33,984 bases of DNA from contig JAPONY010000089.1 of NCBI GenBank assembly GCA_026713705.1, forward strand, positions 1-33,984. Reading direction: 5' to 3'. This document shows positions 24,860 through 33,731 of the stretch, piece after piece (the stretch's first letter is position 1; every line of letters starts with the position of its first letter). This DNA comes from Gammaproteobacteria bacterium. Lineage in GTDB: Bacteria > Pseudomonadota > Gammaproteobacteria > Poriferisulfidales > Poriferisulfidaceae. The notes under the pieces are model-generated. The model ran no database searches. It saw nothing but the letters and a program-made list of their open reading frames with translations, and was not told where the DNA came from. The position numbers were made by a program, and so were the translations under genes.

Positions 24860-25795
24860 ATGTCTGTCCTGATTTGCGGCTCTCTAGCCTACGACACCAT
24901 CATGCGGTTCGATGGCCGCTTCAAGGAAAACATCCTTCCGGATGCGACCGACCACTTGAACGTTTCGTTCCTGGCCGCGCACATGCGCCGGGAATTCGGG
25001 GGGTGTGCCGGGAATATCGCCTACAACCTGAGTTTATTGGGCGTGACCGGCTACCCGATGGCGACGGTGGGCCGGGACTTCCAGGACTACGCCACGTGGA
25101 TGGATGGAAAGGGGGTTTCGCGGAGCCGGGTGAAGGAACTGGAAGGCATGTTCACGTCCCAGGCGTTCATTTCGACTGACCTGGACGACAATCAGATCAC
25201 GCTGTTCCATCCAGGCGCGATGGATTTCTGCCACGAGCAGGAAGTGGATTCGACCGATGTACGCCTGGGCTTGATTTCTCCCGAGGGTCGTACCGGCATG
25301 ATCCAGCATGCGGAGCAGATGGCAGAAGCCAACATTCCCTTCCTTTTTGATCCAGGACAGGGGATGCCGATGTTCCAGAAAGAGGACTTCCTGCGTTTCG
25401 TAGAGCAGGCAACCTGGGCGGCGTTCAACGGTTTTGAGGCAGAGATGATGCAGAAGAAGAGCGAACTGACAATTGAGCAGTTAGCGGAGCGGCTCGAAGC
25501 CGTAATCGTGACACATTCCGAACGTGGCTCCTGCATCTATCGGAAAGGCCAGCCGATGTTGGAGATCCCAGTGGTATCGGTGGCGGAGGACGTGGATCCG
25601 ACAGGATGCGGCGACGCATACCGGGCCGGACTGTTGTACGGTGTCCTGAATGACATGGACTGGGAGACCTGCGGGCGTTTGGGTTCACTGATGGGGGCCT
25701 GCAAAGTGCAGCATCAGGGTGCGCAAAACCATACCCTGACCCTAGAGGAAATAACGGAGAGCTTCAGGGAGGAGTTTGGCTATTCTCCGGAATAG
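24860..25795 (+). CDS. PfkB-family carbohydrate/adenosine kinase
   Basis: FGGCAGNIAYNLSLLG and C-terminal DPTGCGDAYRAGLLYG PfkB signature. Confidence 0.9.
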   Translation: MSVLICGSLAYDTIMRFDGRFKENILPDATDHLNVSFLAAHMRREFGGCAGNIAYNLSLLGVTGYPMATVGRDFQDYATWMDGKGVSRSRVKELEGMFTSQAFISTDLDDNQITLFHPGAMDFCHEQEVDSTDVRLGLISPEGRTGMIQHAEQMAEANIPFLFDPGQGMPMFQKEDFLRFVEQATWAAFNGFEAEMMQKKSELTIEQLAERLEAVIVTHSERGSCIYRKGQPMLEIPVVSVAEDVDPTGCGDAYRAGLLYGVLNDMDWETCGRLGSLMGACKVQHQGAQNHTLTLEEITESFREEFGYSPE

Positions 25796-26454
25796 GCTCC
25801 GTTCAGGCTGATGATTTTCCAATCCTGTTCCTGTGCGTGGGCGCGCAGGGACGGGTCCGGGTCCACCGCTACCGGGTGGTCGACGAATTCCAGGAGCGGG
25901 ATGTCGTTGAACGAATCGGAGTATCCCCAGGTTTCTCCAAGCCGGATTCCTTCTTGTTCTGCCCAGGCTTGAATTCGTTTCGGCTTGTCGGCGGCGAAAC
26001 AGGGTGAATCAAGCAGTTCTCCGGTGTACTGTCCGGCCCGCATCTCGGGCCGTGGCGCGATCAGGGTCGGGATATCCAGGGTCTGCACGATCGGTTCCGC
26101 GATGAAGGCATTGGTCGAGGTGACGACTATTTGCCGCAGGCCGCGTTCGCGGTGCTTCGCAATCAACCGTTGAGCCTGGGGTCGCAGGGAAGGGTGGATT
26201 CGGGTTTCCATGAACTGCGTGCGAAGTTCTTCTAGCCGCTGCCCGTCAATTTGTCCGAGAGGAGCCAGAACGAACTTCAAATACGCAACCGGGTCCAAGG
26301 TTCCACTATGGTAGTCGTTGTAGAAGGCTTGGTTGCGGGTACGGTAGGCATCCCCGTCGATTTCCCCGGAGTCTGCCAGGAATTGTCCCCACTCGTAATC
26401 GCTGTCACAGTTGATCAGCGTATGATCCAGATCGTAGAGGGCGGTCGCGTTCAT
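25780..26454 (-). CDS. HAD-superfamily (IB, SerB-like) hydrolase
   Basis: MNATALYDLDHTLINCDSDYEWG, VVTSTNAFI, WGYSDSFNDIPLLEF. Start placed at 26454; the upstream extension is low complexity. Confidence 0.88.
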   Translation of the reverse strand: MNATALYDLDHTLINCDSDYEWGQFLADSGEIDGDAYRTRNQAFYNDYHSGTLDPVAYLKFVLAPLGQIDGQRLEELRTQFMETRIHPSLRPQAQRLIAKHRERGLRQIVVTSTNAFIAEPIVQTLDIPTLIAPRPEMRAGQYTGELLDSPCFAADKPKRIQAWAEQEGIRLGETWGYSDSFNDIPLLEFVDHPVAVDPDPSLRAHAQEQDWKIISLNGAYSGE

Positions 26455-26502
26455 GCGGCGGGCGGTGCGGTGCGGTAGGATGGAAGACGAGAGGTTGCAG
26501 GG

Positions 26503-26632
26503 ATGATGGCGAAGCAATTCCGCATTTGGGTAGGCAGTCCGACTGTGTCGTGGGATGGTGGAGGCGGAGGAGGAAGAGGCTATGAGTCGGGGGCTTTCTG
26601 GGGAACGGACCTGGACCGCAACGAGTTTATTT
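26503..26632 (+). pseudogene. 5' fragment of an EF-hand gene interrupted by the tnpB element
   Basis: MMAKQFRIWVGSPTVSWDGGGGGGRGYESGAFWGTDLDRNEFI, ending mid EF-hand loop exactly at TTTATTT (26626-26632). Confidence 0.75.
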
Positions 26633-26740
26633 GGCGCTTCACGATTTGGTGAAATCGGGGGGCGACCCCCGGTAGTTCCACGACATCGTTGACGGATCAC
26701 TGGCGGTCTCCACTAGGCATTCCATGAAGAATGCTTCCGC
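26626..26740 (-). ncRNA. Candidate omegaRNA/reRNA scaffold at 3' end of second tnpB (5' boundary unknown)
   Basis: Hairpins GCATTC-CATGAA-GAATGC (26717-26734), GGGGG-CGA-CCCCC (26658-26670) and CGATTT-GGTG-AAATCG (26642-26657) overlapping the tnpB 3' end. Confidence 0.4.
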
Positions 26741-28051
26741 TTCGTTGTCCCTTCCCCGTCCCGTCACCGGAGCGCCTCCGGCCAAGAGCCTGTTCAATCC
26801 CAGGTTCAGGATGTTCCTTGCGGCATTCGCGTCCGCATTGTCTGTGTGCCCGCAGGCCAGGCATTTGAAACGCGCCTGCTCCTTCCGGTTGTCCGCCTCC
26901 ACGTGCCCGCACTCCGCGCACGCCCGGCTGGTGTTCCGCGCCGGCACTTTGATCATGTCCCACGCCTTGTACTGACGAAAGCGGTCCACCATCCCCATGC
27001 AGGAGGATTGCGCCATCTTCCGGTTCAGCGCCGCCTTCGCCTTCACGCACCGCCCCGGCTTGTCCTTCGTCCCCCGCGCCGAGCGGCGCATCGCCTGCAC
27101 GTCCAGCACTTCCAGCACGAGATGCCCAAACCGCCGCGCCAGGTCCGCCGAGGCCTGATGGCTGAAGTCCTTCCGGATCTCCGCCGCCTTGCGCTTCGCC
27201 TTCGCCGCGCGCTGCTGCAGCCGCCGCCGGCGATTCGTGGGCTCCCACACTCCCTTGCCCGACTTCGTGCGCACCGGCTCTCCGGCGTCGTTCTTCAGTT
27301 CGGTCCACTTCCGGCGGCTCGCCCGCCACTGGTAGTGCCGGGCCCGGGCCTCGTACTTCAGGATCCGCTCGTACGGGATCCGGATGAGCTTCGTCTCCCC
27401 GCCCCATGAACCCCCGAGGTTCTCCGAGTTGCGGTCGATTCCGCAGACCCCGCCGTGCCAGCGCCAGTCCGGATCCGGTACTTCCCACAGCACCGACGCG
27501 TACCACTTGTCCAGTTCCCGGAACACCACTGCAACCCGGGCCTTGCCGCCATCCCAGGGATCGGCCCCCCGCGTGCGCGACGCCGCCTTGCGGTTCATCC
27601 GGATCCAGCCGACCTTCGGCACCCAAAGCCGTTTTTTCTGGACCTTCACGGCCTCCGGGATGGTGAACGACTCCCGGCTTCTGCTCTTGGCCTTGAAGCG
27701 GGGGAATCCGGCCGGCTTGCCGCACTTGCCCTCCCGGATCCGCCGGGAGAAATGCGCGAACGCCGCCCCTAGGGGAAACGCGCCCGTGCCGCGCACGACG
27801 GTGGCCGACAACTCCCGCAGCCATTCATTACCTTCTTTCGCCTTCAGGCGGACATACCGCTTCCCGAAATCAAACTCGGAAAACCCCGGCTTCTCCGCCT
27901 CGCCGGCCTCGAAACGCCCGTATTCCCGGATCTGGTCGGCCAGCAGTTCGTTGTAGACGAACCGGCCGGCCCCGCACAGCCGCGCGAACTCCCGCTCCTG
28001 CGTCTGGTTCGGGTACAGGCGGTAGCGGGAGGCCCGGTGCATGATATGCAA
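26639..28051 (-). CDS. tnpB: TnpB / OrfB-type RNA-guided nuclease (470 aa)
   Basis: RuvC-I CGIDRNSEN, RuvC-II HLVLEVLDVQAM, zinc ribbon CAECGHV...FKCLACGH, RuvC-III DNADANAARNIL. Confidence 0.92.
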   Translation of the reverse strand: MHIMHRASRYRLYPNQTQEREFARLCGAGRFVYNELLADQIREYGRFEAGEAEKPGFSEFDFGKRYVRLKAKEGNEWLRELSATVVRGTGAFPLGAAFAHFSRRIREGKCGKPAGFPRFKAKSRSRESFTIPEAVKVQKKRLWVPKVGWIRMNRKAASRTRGADPWDGGKARVAVVFRELDKWYASVLWEVPDPDWRWHGGVCGIDRNSENLGGSWGGETKLIRIPYERILKYEARARHYQWRASRRKWTELKNDAGEPVRTKSGKGVWEPTNRRRRLQQRAAKAKRKAAEIRKDFSHQASADLARRFGHLVLEVLDVQAMRRSARGTKDKPGRCVKAKAALNRKMAQSSCMGMVDRFRQYKAWDMIKVPARNTSRACAECGHVEADNRKEQARFKCLACGHTDNADANAARNILNLGLNRLLAGGAPVTGRGRDNEAEAFFMECLVETASDPSTMSWNYRGSPPDFTKS

Positions 28052-28134
28052 ATACTATCACGAGGCCGCGTCGCGGAGTCAGGCCGGGAGGGAAAAGCCG
28101 GATCAGTCGTTCCACACACTTCCGCGAAGAGCCG

Positions 28135-28299
28135 TTTATTTCCGAAGAAGAAGCGCAAGCGCCCACGGCGAAAGGATTACACCAGGTCTTCCACGTGGTC
28201 GACCAGAATGGCGATGGATTGGTTGGGTATTACGAGTTCTCCCACTTCCTCCGGAATCACCCGTATTACATGAAGCTCGCTGAGAAAGGCAAGGGTTGA
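28135..28299 (+). pseudogene. 3' fragment of the interrupted EF-hand gene
   Basis: In-frame FISEEEAQAPTAKGLHQVFHVVDQNGDGLVGYYEFSHFLRNHPYYMKLAEKGKG*; canonical EF-hand loop DQNGDGLVGYYE. Confidence 0.8.
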
Positions 28300-28305
28300 C
28301 GGAGC

Positions 28306-28731
28306 CTAGAACACTTCCGGGCGCAGCACTGCCAGGAGGATGACGGCAGCCAGGGCGAGGACCGGCGCCTCATTGAACCACCGGTACCAGACATGCCCAT
28401 ACCGGTTGTCTCCTCGCGCAAACCGACGCTGCAGAACGATGCACCATGCGTGGTAGCCGACCAAGACACCGATCAAGGCCAATTTAAGTTGCATCCAGCC
28501 TGCGGCGAGCAGGTCGGGCCGGTAGGCCAGGAGCCAGAACCCGAACAGAAGGGTCAGTACTCCGCCTGGGGTGGTAATGCCCCACAGCAATTTCCGCTCC
28601 ATGACGCAGAAACGTTGGAGGCTGGTCTCATCGTCGCTCATCGCGTGATAGACGAACAGGCGGGGCAGATAGAACAGGCCGGCGAACCAGGTCACCATGA
28701 AAATGAGGTGCAGCGCTTTGAGCCAGAGCAT
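28306..28731 (-). CDS. hemJ: HemJ-like protoporphyrinogen oxidase / CopD-family membrane protein
   Basis: MLWLKALHLIFMVTWFAGLFYLPRLFVYHA..., ERKLLWGITTPGGVLTLLFG, KLALIGVLVGYHAWC. Confidence 0.85.
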   Translation of the reverse strand: MLWLKALHLIFMVTWFAGLFYLPRLFVYHAMSDDETSLQRFCVMERKLLWGITTPGGVLTLLFGFWLLAYRPDLLAAGWMQLKLALIGVLVGYHAWCIVLQRRFARGDNRYGHVWYRWFNEAPVLALAAVILLAVLRPEVF

Positions 28732-28794
28732 GTTTTCAGTATAGAACAGCGGTCAATCAGATAAGATGGACGCTTGCATTGTATAGGGCAGCAG

Positions 28795-29823
28795 ATGATT
28801 CAGGCAGGCATCGTAGGGGCGACCGGCTATACCGGCGTGGAGTTGTTGCGGTTGCTCAGTGGCCACCCCGAAGTCGAGGTGGTCGCGGTCAGTTCGGACT
28901 CCGAGGCCGGGCGGCCCGTGGCCGACGTGCACCCGCATTTGCGGGCCGGGGTGGATCTTGCCTACATTCCCCACCAGCAACTGTATGAAACCGAGTGTGC
29001 GGTGGTGTTCTTCGCGGCACCGAACGGTACCGCAATGCAGCAGGTCCCGATGCTCCTGGAGCAAGGTCGGCGAGTGATAGATCTTGCGGCTGATTTCCGG
29101 CTGAAAGACCCTCAGGTCTGGGAGTCACATTACCAAATGCCGCATGCTTGCCCAGAATTGCTGGAGGAAGCAGTTTACGGCTTGCCGGAGCTGAACCGGG
29201 CGCAAGTGAGTGAGGCACGGCTTGTGGCGAATCCGGGCTGCTACCCGACGGCGGTGACCCTGGGCCTTCTGCCGTTGCTGGAATCGGCTGCCGTGGATCT
29301 GAGCCATCTGATCGCGGACGCCAAGTCCGGCATCAGCGGGGCCGGGCGTCAAGCCAGCACGCCCTTGCTGATGAGCGAGGCGATGGAGAACTTCCGGGCT
29401 TACGGCGTTCATCAACATCGGCATGGGCCGGAAATAGCGCAGGCCTTGGGTCAAGCAGCCGGGAAAGCGGTGAAATTGACGTTCACGCCGCACGTGGCGC
29501 CGATGATCCGGGGAATCCTGGCGACCCTGTACGCATGGACCGAGTTGTCGGCGGAAGCGGTCCAGGAACTATACGAGCAACGTTATGATGCCGAGCCCTT
29601 TGTAGACGTGATGCCGTCGGAAAGCCTGCCGCAGACCAAGAATGTGCGTGGTTCGAATGTCTGCCGGATTGCCGTGCATCCTGGCGGGGGCGAGCCGCTG
29701 GTCGTCCTTTCCGCTATCGACAATCTGATCAAAGGAGCGGCGGGACAGGCGGTCCAGAACATGAACCTGATGTTCGGTCTTCCAGAGCAGACTGGCCTGT
29801 CACAGATCGCGCTGCCCGCATGA
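28795..29823 (+). CDS. argC: N-acetyl-gamma-glutamyl-phosphate reductase
   Basis: [54 protein letters not shown]. Confidence 0.96.
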   Translation: MIQAGIVGATGYTGVELLRLLSGHPEVEVVAVSSDSEAGRPVADVHPHLRAGVDLAYIPHQQLYETECAVVFFAAPNGTAMQQVPMLLEQGRRVIDLAADFRLKDPQVWESHYQMPHACPELLEEAVYGLPELNRAQVSEARLVANPGCYPTAVTLGLLPLLESAAVDLSHLIADAKSGISGAGRQASTPLLMSEAMENFRAYGVHQHRHGPEIAQALGQAAGKAVKLTFTPHVAPMIRGILATLYAWTELSAEAVQELYEQRYDAEPFVDVMPSESLPQTKNVRGSNVCRIAVHPGGGEPLVVLSAIDNLIKGAAGQAVQNMNLMFGLPEQTGLSQIALPA

Positions 29824-30512
29824 GATTTCGCTTTCCTCCAGCGGAGGCCTGGCCGGTGGTCGTCCTGCTGATGGTGTTATCTGGCGCTTTGGCTTATTTC
29901 ATCGGCATTTATGCTCTGCGGGTATCGGTTCACGAATTGGAGATTATGGATGTCCGGCAGGGCGAACAGATTGAGGAATTGATGCGGCGCAACGAGGCTT
30001 TGATGGTGGACCGGACCATGGCGGAACGGCGCCTGGAGGTAAGCAATCAGACTCTCGAATACCTTTGGGAGATGCTGCAGACCAGTGAGGCTGAGTTGAG
30101 GAAGATCCGCGAGGAAATCGAATTGTTCCGAAAGATCACGGGACCGAATCGGGAGGAGAAACTCTCCATCCATACACTTAAAGTGTTTGTGACTGGCGAA
30201 AACGGACGCTGGGGTTACCGTCTGGTTCTATACCAGGGAGACTTTTCCAATATTGCGGAAGGTCGCTACGACCTCGTGTTGCATGGCCACGCGGAGGGTA
30301 GCCCGGGGCAGTACCGTCTTTCAGATCTCGCTGAAGACAGCCAGCAACAGTCTTTTTCATTTCGTCATTTCGTCGCGTTGAGCGGGGAATTCAAGTTGCC
30401 TGAGAGATTTGAGGTCGAACGAGTCGAAGTCGAGGCGTCTCCAAGCGACAAGAAGCTGGGAGCAATTAATAAGAGTTTCAGTTGGCGTCGGGCGATGTCG
30501 GATCCCGGTTGA
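29820..30512 (+). CDS. DUF6776-like membrane protein of unknown function
   Basis: N-terminal TM, coiled coil, beta-rich C-terminus; ATGA overlap with argC, upstream of erpA. Confidence 0.65.
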   Translation: MRFRFPPAEAWPVVVLLMVLSGALAYFIGIYALRVSVHELEIMDVRQGEQIEELMRRNEALMVDRTMAERRLEVSNQTLEYLWEMLQTSEAELRKIREEIELFRKITGPNREEKLSIHTLKVFVTGENGRWGYRLVLYQGDFSNIAEGRYDLVLHGHAEGSPGQYRLSDLAEDSQQQSFSFRHFVALSGEFKLPERFEVERVEVEASPSDKKLGAINKSFSWRRAMSDPG

Positions 30513-30623
30513 TAGGTGGGCAAAATTCCAAGGAAAGACAATCGGTTAACTTCATGTCGACTACATTGCGCCCAGTTCTTATGCTATATTAGTATGTCGA
30601 GAAACGAGCTCTTAGGATAGTTC

Positions 30624-30989
30624 ATGAGCGAAGCGATGCCTGCCACTGAGATGGACTCGGCTGCACCCCTGATTTTCACCGATTCGGCTGCACAGAAGGT
30701 GAAACAGCTGATCGAGGAAGAAAAAAACGAAGCGCTGAAGTTGCGTGTTTTCGTCAGCGGGGGCGGTTGTTCCGGGTTCCAGTACGGATTTACGTTTGAC
30801 GAGGAAACTCAGGACGGCGATACCCAGGTCGAGAATGCTGGAGTCACCCTCCTGATCGACCCGATGAGCTTCCAGTACTTGGTGGGGGCCGAGATTGACT
30901 ATACCGAAGGCCTGGAAGGCGCGCAGTTCGTGATTCGGAATCCCAACGCCACGACCACCTGTGGTTGCGGATCTTCGTTCTCCCCGTAA
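30624..30989 (+). CDS. erpA: Iron-sulfur cluster insertion protein ErpA
   Basis: A-type Fe-S carrier with [22 protein letters not shown] and C-terminal [16 protein letters not shown]. Confidence 0.96.
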   Translation: MSEAMPATEMDSAAPLIFTDSAAQKVKQLIEEEKNEALKLRVFVSGGGCSGFQYGFTFDEETQDGDTQVENAGVTLLIDPMSFQYLVGAEIDYTEGLEGAQFVIRNPNATTTCGCGSSFSP

Positions 30990-30998
30990 AACTGAGCC

Positions 30999-32093
30999 TC
31001 AAGCCGGCCAAGCCGCGCCCAGTACGGTAGCCTTGCGGCTACCCGTGATTGCCGTCAAGTCCACAGCTTCTTGGTGGTCGTGCAGGTAGGCAAGTAGCGC
31101 GAACAGAAAACATTCCACCCACTCGGCGTCCAGGCCGTACTCATCGGTCGGCTCGACAGGCACTGATAGTTGGGCAGCGAGGCGTTCCCTGAGGTAGGCA
31201 TTCCTCGCGCCGCCGCCGCAGAGCAACACTCTCTGAATTTCTGGCGAGACGGCCAGTAGCGCAGCTTCGATACTGCGGGCAGTGAGTTCAGTCAGGGTTG
31301 CCTGTATGTCTTCAGGGCTGGCCGGGTGCTCCATGACCATACCTTCAACCCATGAACGGTTGAAGTATTCGCGGCTCGTACTCTTGGGTGGTGATTGAGC
31401 GAAATAAGGGTCGCGCAGCATTGTCTCCAGCAGTTTTTCCTGCACCGTCCCGGTTCTTCCCCACCGGCCATCACGGTCGTAATCCTCGCCAAGGTGCAGT
31501 TGGCTCCATTCATCCAGCAGGCCGCCGCCCGGCCCACTGTCGTAACCCTGTACCGGCCCTTCGGTGGGCAGCCAAGTGACATTCGCAATGCCACCAATAT
31601 TCACTATGGCCCGATTTTCGGTCACTGAATGAAACAGGCGGCAGTGGGCGAGTGGTGCGAGTGGGGCGCCTTCTCCACCTTCTGCCAAGTCGCGTCGCCG
31701 AAAATCGCTGATTACCGATATACCGCACAGGGCGCTGATTCGGCCCGGGTTGAGGAGTTGCAGTGTCAGCGGAGGTTCGCTGCCAGTTTGATGAAGGAGG
31801 GTTTGGCCATGGATTCCTGCCGAGGCGACCTGATCTGGGGTCACTTCGCTATTTTCGAGCAGAGTTTGAATGCATTGCACAAAGCTTTCGCTGAGCGCAT
31901 GCTCGGCCAATGCGTATTCCCGCAGCGAGTGCGGGTTGAGGATCAGATGCTGGAGCTTTTCCTGAAGGAGGTCGGGAAAAGGAGCAGCGTGATGGGCGAG
32001 GAGCTTTGGTTGCTTGGGAGTGAAGTCAAAGAGTGCGGCATCAATGGAATTCATGCTGGTGCCCGACAAGGCACCGAGATACAGCATGCTCAT
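30999..32093 (-). CDS. anmK: Anhydro-N-acetylmuramic acid kinase
   Basis: MSMLYLGALSGTSMNSIDAALFDF, IGGIANVTWLP, GYDSGPGGGLLDEW, LLCGGGARNAYLRERL. Confidence 0.95.
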   Translation of the reverse strand: MSMLYLGALSGTSMNSIDAALFDFTPKQPKLLAHHAAPFPDLLQEKLQHLILNPHSLREYALAEHALSESFVQCIQTLLENSEVTPDQVASAGIHGQTLLHQTGSEPPLTLQLLNPGRISALCGISVISDFRRRDLAEGGEGAPLAPLAHCRLFHSVTENRAIVNIGGIANVTWLPTEGPVQGYDSGPGGGLLDEWSQLHLGEDYDRDGRWGRTGTVQEKLLETMLRDPYFAQSPPKSTSREYFNRSWVEGMVMEHPASPEDIQATLTELTARSIEAALLAVSPEIQRVLLCGGGARNAYLRERLAAQLSVPVEPTDEYGLDAEWVECFLFALLAYLHDHQEAVDLTAITGSRKATVLGAAWPA

Positions 32094-33475
32094 TGGACAT
32101 CGGCGTAGGCCATGCGGAGATTGTAGGGCATTCTCAAAGCGATCAGCATGGGCCACGTTTGCTGACGAAAGTCAGCGAGTTCGGCATACCGAAGCGGATC
32201 GAGGGAAGGGAACCTGACCTTTACAGGGTTCCGGTGAACGCCGTCGATGCGAAATTCATAGTGCAGATGGGGACCGGTAGCCATGCCAGATCTTCCTATT
32301 CGACCGATGATTTGTCCTTGGGTGACCTTGCTGCCAACCTTGAGGCCCCGGGCGTATCTTGAGAGGTGTGCATAGACGGTGGTGTAGCGAGTGCCGTGCT
32401 GGATGAAAATCACCCGGCCATAGCCGCCTTTCCAGCCACGGCGTATGACGGTTCCGTCACCGGCCGCATAGACGGGGGTACCTGTCGGAGCGGCATAATC
32501 CACGCCCCGGTGCGGTCGGACCCGCTTGAGGACCGGATGCAGTCGGCGCGGATTGAAATGGGAACTAATGCGCGTGAAATCCACGGGAGTGCGCAGGAAC
32601 TGCTTGCGCAGGTGTTGGCCGTCCGGTGTGTAGTAGTCGGCGCGTCCATCCTTTCCGATATAGCGCAATGCCTGATATGTCTGCCCTCGGTTGACGAATT
32701 CGGCAGCGAGGATCGGGCCGTTTTCGGCATGCTGGCCTTGAATCCACTGCTCGTCCCAAATTAGTTTGAATCGATCACCCTTACGGATTTCCAGGGCGAA
32801 GTCGATATCCCAGCCGAAGATGCGTGCGAGTTCCAGAATCATAGAGGGGCTGAGACCCGCGTCATCCCCGGCCTCGAACAGCGTATGGTTGATCGTGCCG
32901 GTGACCGCCCGACGCCTGTGTTCTACCGGCAGGTCGGTATGGCCAATGGTGTAGGTTCCGCCGGGTATGCGCCAGTAGTGGGTTTCCCGGGAGCGAGTCG
33001 GCCGGAACATCAGATGGCGCAGTCCCTGGTCGTCCCGCTGGATGTGCAGGACTTGACCGGGATGCAGCCGGTGCAGCGGTTTGGTGGCAGCACCGAGCCG
33101 CAACAAGGCGGAGACGGAGCGACTTAGGCCCAGCCGCTTGAAGATCACACTCAAAGAATCGCCGGAGCGGACTGTAACTTCCACATCCCACTTGCGCAGG
33201 TCAGGGAGAATATTTGGGCTTTTTGAGTCTTGTTGCAGGGAGGGGGAGGGGAGGGCGATTTGTTTGGCGGATGATACAGGTTGGGAGATTTCTGATTCGA
33301 CCGAGTGCGGAGGCGGTTGCAGGGGCACAGGCGTGACGGATGCATAAGTGTCGCTGGGTTTCGGGATGAGAGACAGGACGCCTCCCAGCAGACAGAGAGA
33401 GACGAGCATCACCGACGCATGCCGCCAGTTTGACCTGGGGGAAAAATTGGCCGGAGAAAATGATCGTGAAAACAT
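32090..33475 (-). CDS. M23-family metallopeptidase (MepM-like, with LysM/OapA-like region)
   Basis: SSHFNPRRLHPVLKRVRPHRGVDYAAPTGTPVYAAGDGTVI ... GRIGRSGMATGPHLHYEFRIDG; overlaps anmK start. Confidence 0.93.
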   Translation of the reverse strand: MFSRSFSPANFSPRSNWRHASVMLVSLCLLGGVLSLIPKPSDTYASVTPVPLQPPPHSVESEISQPVSSAKQIALPSPSLQQDSKSPNILPDLRKWDVEVTVRSGDSLSVIFKRLGLSRSVSALLRLGAATKPLHRLHPGQVLHIQRDDQGLRHLMFRPTRSRETHYWRIPGGTYTIGHTDLPVEHRRRAVTGTINHTLFEAGDDAGLSPSMILELARIFGWDIDFALEIRKGDRFKLIWDEQWIQGQHAENGPILAAEFVNRGQTYQALRYIGKDGRADYYTPDGQHLRKQFLRTPVDFTRISSHFNPRRLHPVLKRVRPHRGVDYAAPTGTPVYAAGDGTVIRRGWKGGYGRVIFIQHGTRYTTVYAHLSRYARGLKVGSKVTQGQIIGRIGRSGMATGPHLHYEFRIDGVHRNPVKVRFPSLDPLRYAELADFRQQTWPMLIALRMPYNLRMAYADVQ

Positions 33476-33731
33476 ACCGAAACAGGCAAGATCTAGGAAA
33501 TGTGACAGGAACTCTATCGAATTAATTTTAATTAGTCAACCTTATAAATTGTCAAACCAAAGATGAAATGTCCCCCTGCTCCCCGAACCGCACAGTCCGG
33601 TGCGGTCGGTCTTCGAGCCTGGCCGCGTTTCACTTCGCGCAACCGGGTCGTGACGCGGCCGGGGACGTTTGGATCGTCGTTTCGCCGGAGGGTGCTCCCG
33701 GCGTTCGCCGTCCCGCAGGGGGCCGCCCGTC

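Larger units (their letters stand above)
26626..28141 (-). mobile_element. Solo-tnpB insertion element (IS200/IS605-like, no tnpA) flanked by TTTATTT
   Basis: TTTATTT at 26626-26632 and 28135-28141; one copy removed restores the EF-hand ORF; subterminal hairpin CGATTT-GGTG-AAATCG at 26642-26657. Confidence 0.85.

Noticed and set aside
24703-25179. 158-aa + strand ORF overlapping the start of the PfkB kinase
   Set aside because: Most of it is an out-of-frame translation of the kinase gene.
26697-27824. 375-aa minus-strand ORF overlapping the second tnpB in another frame
   Set aside because: Gly/Arg/Ala-rich alternate frame of the high-GC tnpB; no domain recognisable.
27384-27956. 190-aa + strand ORF opposite the second tnpB
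   Set aside because: Antisense shadow ORF; no start context or domain support.
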